NCBI GenBank assembly: GCA_029239935.1
Contig: JARBTY010000138.1
Coordinates: 1-8,075, forward strand
Length of the DNA stretch: 8,075 nt
DNA from: Clostridia bacterium
GTDB taxonomy: Bacteria; Bacillota_A; Clostridia; Lachnospirales; Cellulosilyticaceae
Direction of reading: 5' to 3'
Shown here: positions 6,472 through 8,075 of the stretch, piece after piece
How the letters are laid out: each line of letters opens with the position of its first letter
How positions within the stretch are numbered: position 1 is the stretch's first letter
Translations under genes and position numbers: made by a program
The notes under the pieces: model-generated
The model's database searches: none
The model's input: the letters and a program-made list of their open reading frames with translations, nothing else
What the model was told of the DNA's origin: nothing

Positions 6472-6687
6472 CCATTAAATGCTAATTATTTTTTTTAAAA
6501 AACATTTTCCAAAACTACTAGCGTTTTATGACGAGAACCTCCTGTACTGTTTTTTAGGCTTTACACCACTTTATTCTTTGACCATCAATGATTTATCTCA
6601 ACAAATGCCAAAATAATTCTCTGTGATTTTGATTGATCTAAAAAGTACTTTTTTATGTAATTTTATCAACTAAAACAAAAAACAACA

Positions 6688-6756
6688 GTATTACTAAACT
6701 TTAAATATGGTAATACAATATTTAATATTGAATTCCTGATAATTATCCTATATAAT
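6688..6756 (+). promoter_or_regulatory. speD promoter with overlapping palindromes
   Basis: TTGAAT (6728-6733), a 17-base spacer and a perfect TATAAT (6751-6756) form a strong sigma-A-like promoter, giving a leader of about 53 bases. Three dyads surround it: GTATTAC/GTAATAC (6688-6694 and 6710-6716), CAATATT-T-AATATTG (6716-6730, overlapping the -35 box) and GATAATTATC (6738-6747, in the spacer). Their placement suggests repressor binding, perhaps in response to polyamines; the promoter is well supported and the regulation is inferred. Confidence 0.75.
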
Positions 6757-6792
6757 TAGCTTGCTATTATTCAGACCCTCAAATAAATTATA

Positions 6793-6800
6793 AAAGGAGA
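6793..6800 (+). promoter_or_regulatory. speD ribosome binding site with unusually long spacing
   Basis: AAAGGAGA at 6793-6800 is a good site, but it lies 15 bases before the ATG at 6816 rather than the usual 5-9. An in-frame TAA at 6807-6809 excludes any earlier start, and no other start fits before the conserved [12 protein letters not shown] segment. Translation may therefore be weak or depend on local folding. Confidence 0.6.
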
Positions 6801-6815
6801 TTTACTTAAAATAAG

Positions 6816-7661
6816 ATGGATACTCTACGATCAAACAAATTAAAACTACATGGGTTTAACAACTTAACCAAAACTCTGAGCTTTAACATGTATGATATTT
6901 GCTATACTAAAACCCCTGCTGACAGGCAAGCATATATTGAATATATCGATGAGCAGTACAATGCTGATAGACTCACTCAAATCCTTACAACCGTAACTGA
7001 GATTATTGGTGCCAGTGTTTTAAACATTGCCAAACAAGATTATGATCCTCAAGGGGCTAGTGTAACCATGCTTATTTCAGAATATCCTATCAGTGAGACA
7101 CCCCATGATATTAAATCAGCATCTCCTGGCCCCCTTCCAGATACCATTTTGGGGCATCTTGATAAAAGCCATATCACGGTGCATACCTACCCCGAATATC
7201 ATCCTTACGAGGGAATCAGTACCTTTAGAGCAGATATTGATGTCTCTACCTGCGGAGAAATCTCCCCTCTTAAGGCGCTCAACTATATGATTCATTCCTT
7301 TGATGCTGATATTATGACGATTGACTATCGGGTAAGAGGTTTTACCAGAGATATTACAGGGCATAAATTATTTATAGATCACAAAATAGACTCTGTTCAA
7401 AACTTTATTCCTGCTCATATACGTATGATGTACAACATGATAGATGTAAATGTCTATCAAGAAAATATTTTTCATACCAAATGCAAACTCAAACAATTTG
7501 ACCTTGATAACTATTTATTTGGTTATACTAAAGATGAACTACACCGAGGAGAAGCTAAAATGATTGCTAAAAAAGTTAAAAAAGAAATGGATGAAATTTT
7601 TTATGGGACCAACGTAGCGGAGGCCATGTTCAATTTGGAGGACTATGATGAATCACTCTAA
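6816..7661 (+). CDS. speD: S-adenosylmethionine decarboxylase proenzyme, enterobacterial-type SpeD
   Basis: This 281-residue cytoplasmic enzyme decarboxylates S-adenosylmethionine, giving the aminopropyl donor for spermidine synthesis. It matches the long E. coli form (264 residues) throughout: [12 protein letters not shown] at 8-19, GPLPDT at 105-110, the self-cleavage site LDKSH at 115-119, STCG at 144-147, SPLKALNY at 150-157, [11 protein letters not shown] at 170-180 and [13 protein letters not shown] at 210-222. Cleavage between Lys117 and Ser118 would turn Ser118 into the catalytic pyruvoyl group; Cys146 corresponds to the catalytic Cys of the E. coli enzyme. A short acidic tail of about 15 residues extends past the E. 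coli end. It is the first gene of a polyamine operon under the promoter at 6728-6756, and the downstream decarboxylase gene overlaps it by 14 bases. Confidence 0.97.
   Translation: MDTLRSNKLKLHGFNNLTKTLSFNMYDICYTKTPADRQAYIEYIDEQYNADRLTQILTTVTEIIGASVLNIAKQDYDPQGASVTMLISEYPISETPHDIKSASPGPLPDTILGHLDKSHITVHTYPEYHPYEGISTFRADIDVSTCGEISPLKALNYMIHSFDADIMTIDYRVRGFTRDITGHKLFIDHKIDSVQNFIPAHIRMMYNMIDVNVYQENIFHTKCKLKQFDLDNYLFGYTKDELHRGEAKMIAKKVKKEMDEIFYGTNVAEAMFNLEDYDESL
7637..7650 (+). promoter_or_regulatory. Ribosome binding site and start of the decarboxylase gene inside speD
   Basis: GGAGG at 7637-7641 lies six bases before ATG 7648 and three before the in-frame ATG 7645, so 7648 is the better start. 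Both lie inside the last codons of speD, whose stop is at 7659-7661; this suggests translational coupling. Confidence 0.7.
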
Positions 7662-8075
7662 AACCCCTCTCCTTTCTGCTGTTGCAGCATATGCCAATGA
7701 AGACGTAACCTGCTTTGATGTGCCTGGACACAAGAGAGGTCATTATTTAGAAGAACTCAGAGAACTCTGGGGGGATATGCCGCTTAAGATGGATATTAAT
7801 TCCTCCAAAAGAGTGGATAATCTCTCTCACCCTACTGGGATCATATCTGAAGCGGAAAAGCTGGTGGCTGATGCCTTTGGGGCAGATAATGCCTTTATGC
7901 TTGTCAACGGCTCTACCTCCGGTGTGCAGTATATGCTGATGAGTGCCCTCCAAGAAGGGGATAAGGTGCTGCTGCCTAGGAACGTGCATAAGTCAGCTAT
8001 CAACGCCCTTATATTGTCTGGTACAAAGCCTGTTTTTATTGAACCTGAAATAGATACTGAATATGGCATTGTTAA
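7648..8075 (+). CDS. Orn/Lys/Arg decarboxylase family protein (PLP, fold type I), N-terminal 142 residues, 3' partial
   Basis: The frame is open to the window end. Family hallmarks in order are FDVPGHKRG (23-31), [16 protein letters not shown] (57-72), [16 protein letters not shown] (77-92) and [14 protein letters not shown] (108-121). These belong to the aspartate-aminotransferase-fold basic amino acid decarboxylases. The N-terminus begins directly at the catalytic core, without the receiver-like wing domain of the large E. coli enzymes, as in the shorter Bacillus SpeA/YaaO group of roughly 480 residues. The PLP-binding lysine lies beyond the window. The substrate (arginine, lysine or ornithine) cannot be fixed from this part; next to speD, arginine decarboxylation to agmatine or ornithine to putrescine is most sensible. 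Its start overlaps speD by 14 bases, implying an operon. Confidence 0.93.
   Translation, partial: MNHSKTPLLSAVAAYANEDVTCFDVPGHKRGHYLEELRELWGDMPLKMDINSSKRVDNLSHPTGIISEAEKLVADAFGADNAFMLVNGSTSGVQYMLMSALQEGDKVLLPRNVHKSAINALILSGTKPVFIEPEIDTEYGIV

Larger units (their letters stand above)
6146..6815. other. 670-base AT-rich intergenic region without a supported gene
   Basis: All reading frames are short and none has a convincing ribosome binding site plus start on either strand. The region contains a probable terminator (6357-6391), a direct-repeat cluster near 6433-6471, an uninterrupted T8-A6 run near 6489-6502 that may bend DNA, a perfect 14-bp palindrome at 6640-6653 and the speD promoter with nearby palindromes. 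No tRNA, rRNA or CRISPR structure is seen. A small RNA ending at the 6357 terminator is possible, but no clear promoter for it was found. Confidence 0.6.

Noticed and set aside
6537..6543. AGGAGGT on the minus strand, resembling a strong ribosome binding site
   Set aside because: No usable start codon follows at a proper distance, and the nearby minus-strand frames stop after a few codons.
6640..6653. Perfect 14-bp palindrome AAAAAGTACTTTTT
   Set aside because: It has no loop and is almost all A/T; such palindromes arise readily by chance here. It was not called a terminator.
7116..7364. Minus-strand open frame within speD
   Set aside because: It lies opposite highly conserved SpeD catalytic sequence, so it is a shadow frame. 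The same applies to minus-strand frames at 294-557, 879-1127 and 4020-4220.
7747..8069. Overlapping minus-strand open frames near the window end
   Set aside because: The + strand there encodes an unmistakable Orn/Lys/Arg decarboxylase N-terminus.
1..8075. CRISPR array, insertion sequence, tRNA or rRNA
   Set aside because: No regularly spaced repeats, transposase motifs, cloverleaf or rRNA segments were seen.

Overview
The window looks like a low-GC, Clostridia-like Firmicutes chromosome. The reasons are AT-rich intergenic DNA, strong AAGGAGG-type ribosome binding sites, sigma-A-like promoters, a CarD-family regulator, and a TolC-like protein that appears to lack the outer-membrane barrel region. 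No genus can be named from the sequence alone. All supported genes are on the + strand.

Bases 1-5433 form an efflux locus. It begins inside an RND (AcrB-like) transporter gene whose first third lies upstream. An OmpR-type response regulator and its histidine kinase follow; the kinase probably starts at a TTG overlapping the end of the regulator gene. Next is a short secreted TolC-family protein. A perfect 20-bp hairpin with a nine-T tract closes the unit. The membrane-fusion adaptor expected of such a pump would lie upstream. The layout suggests a self-regulated export machine: the two-component pair sits between the pump and its helical conduit.

Bases 5434-6145 hold a regulatory region and a CarD-like RNA-polymerase-binding protein. 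The region has four copies of a GGTAT/ATACC element, then two good tandem promoters, the second with a palindrome between its -35 and -10 boxes. The CarD protein lacks the tryptophan that acts as the DNA wedge in characterised CarD proteins.

Bases 6146-6815 are 670 bases of AT-rich DNA with no supported gene. They contain one probable terminator, a short direct-repeat cluster and, at the end, a strong promoter overlapped by palindromes.

Bases 6816-8075 begin a polyamine operon. speD (S-adenosylmethionine decarboxylase, long enterobacterial type) overlaps the start of an Orn/Lys/Arg decarboxylase gene that runs off the window. The first supplies aminopropyl donor and the second a diamine or its precursor, so spermidine or a related polyamine is the likely product. 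A spermidine synthase gene would be expected downstream.
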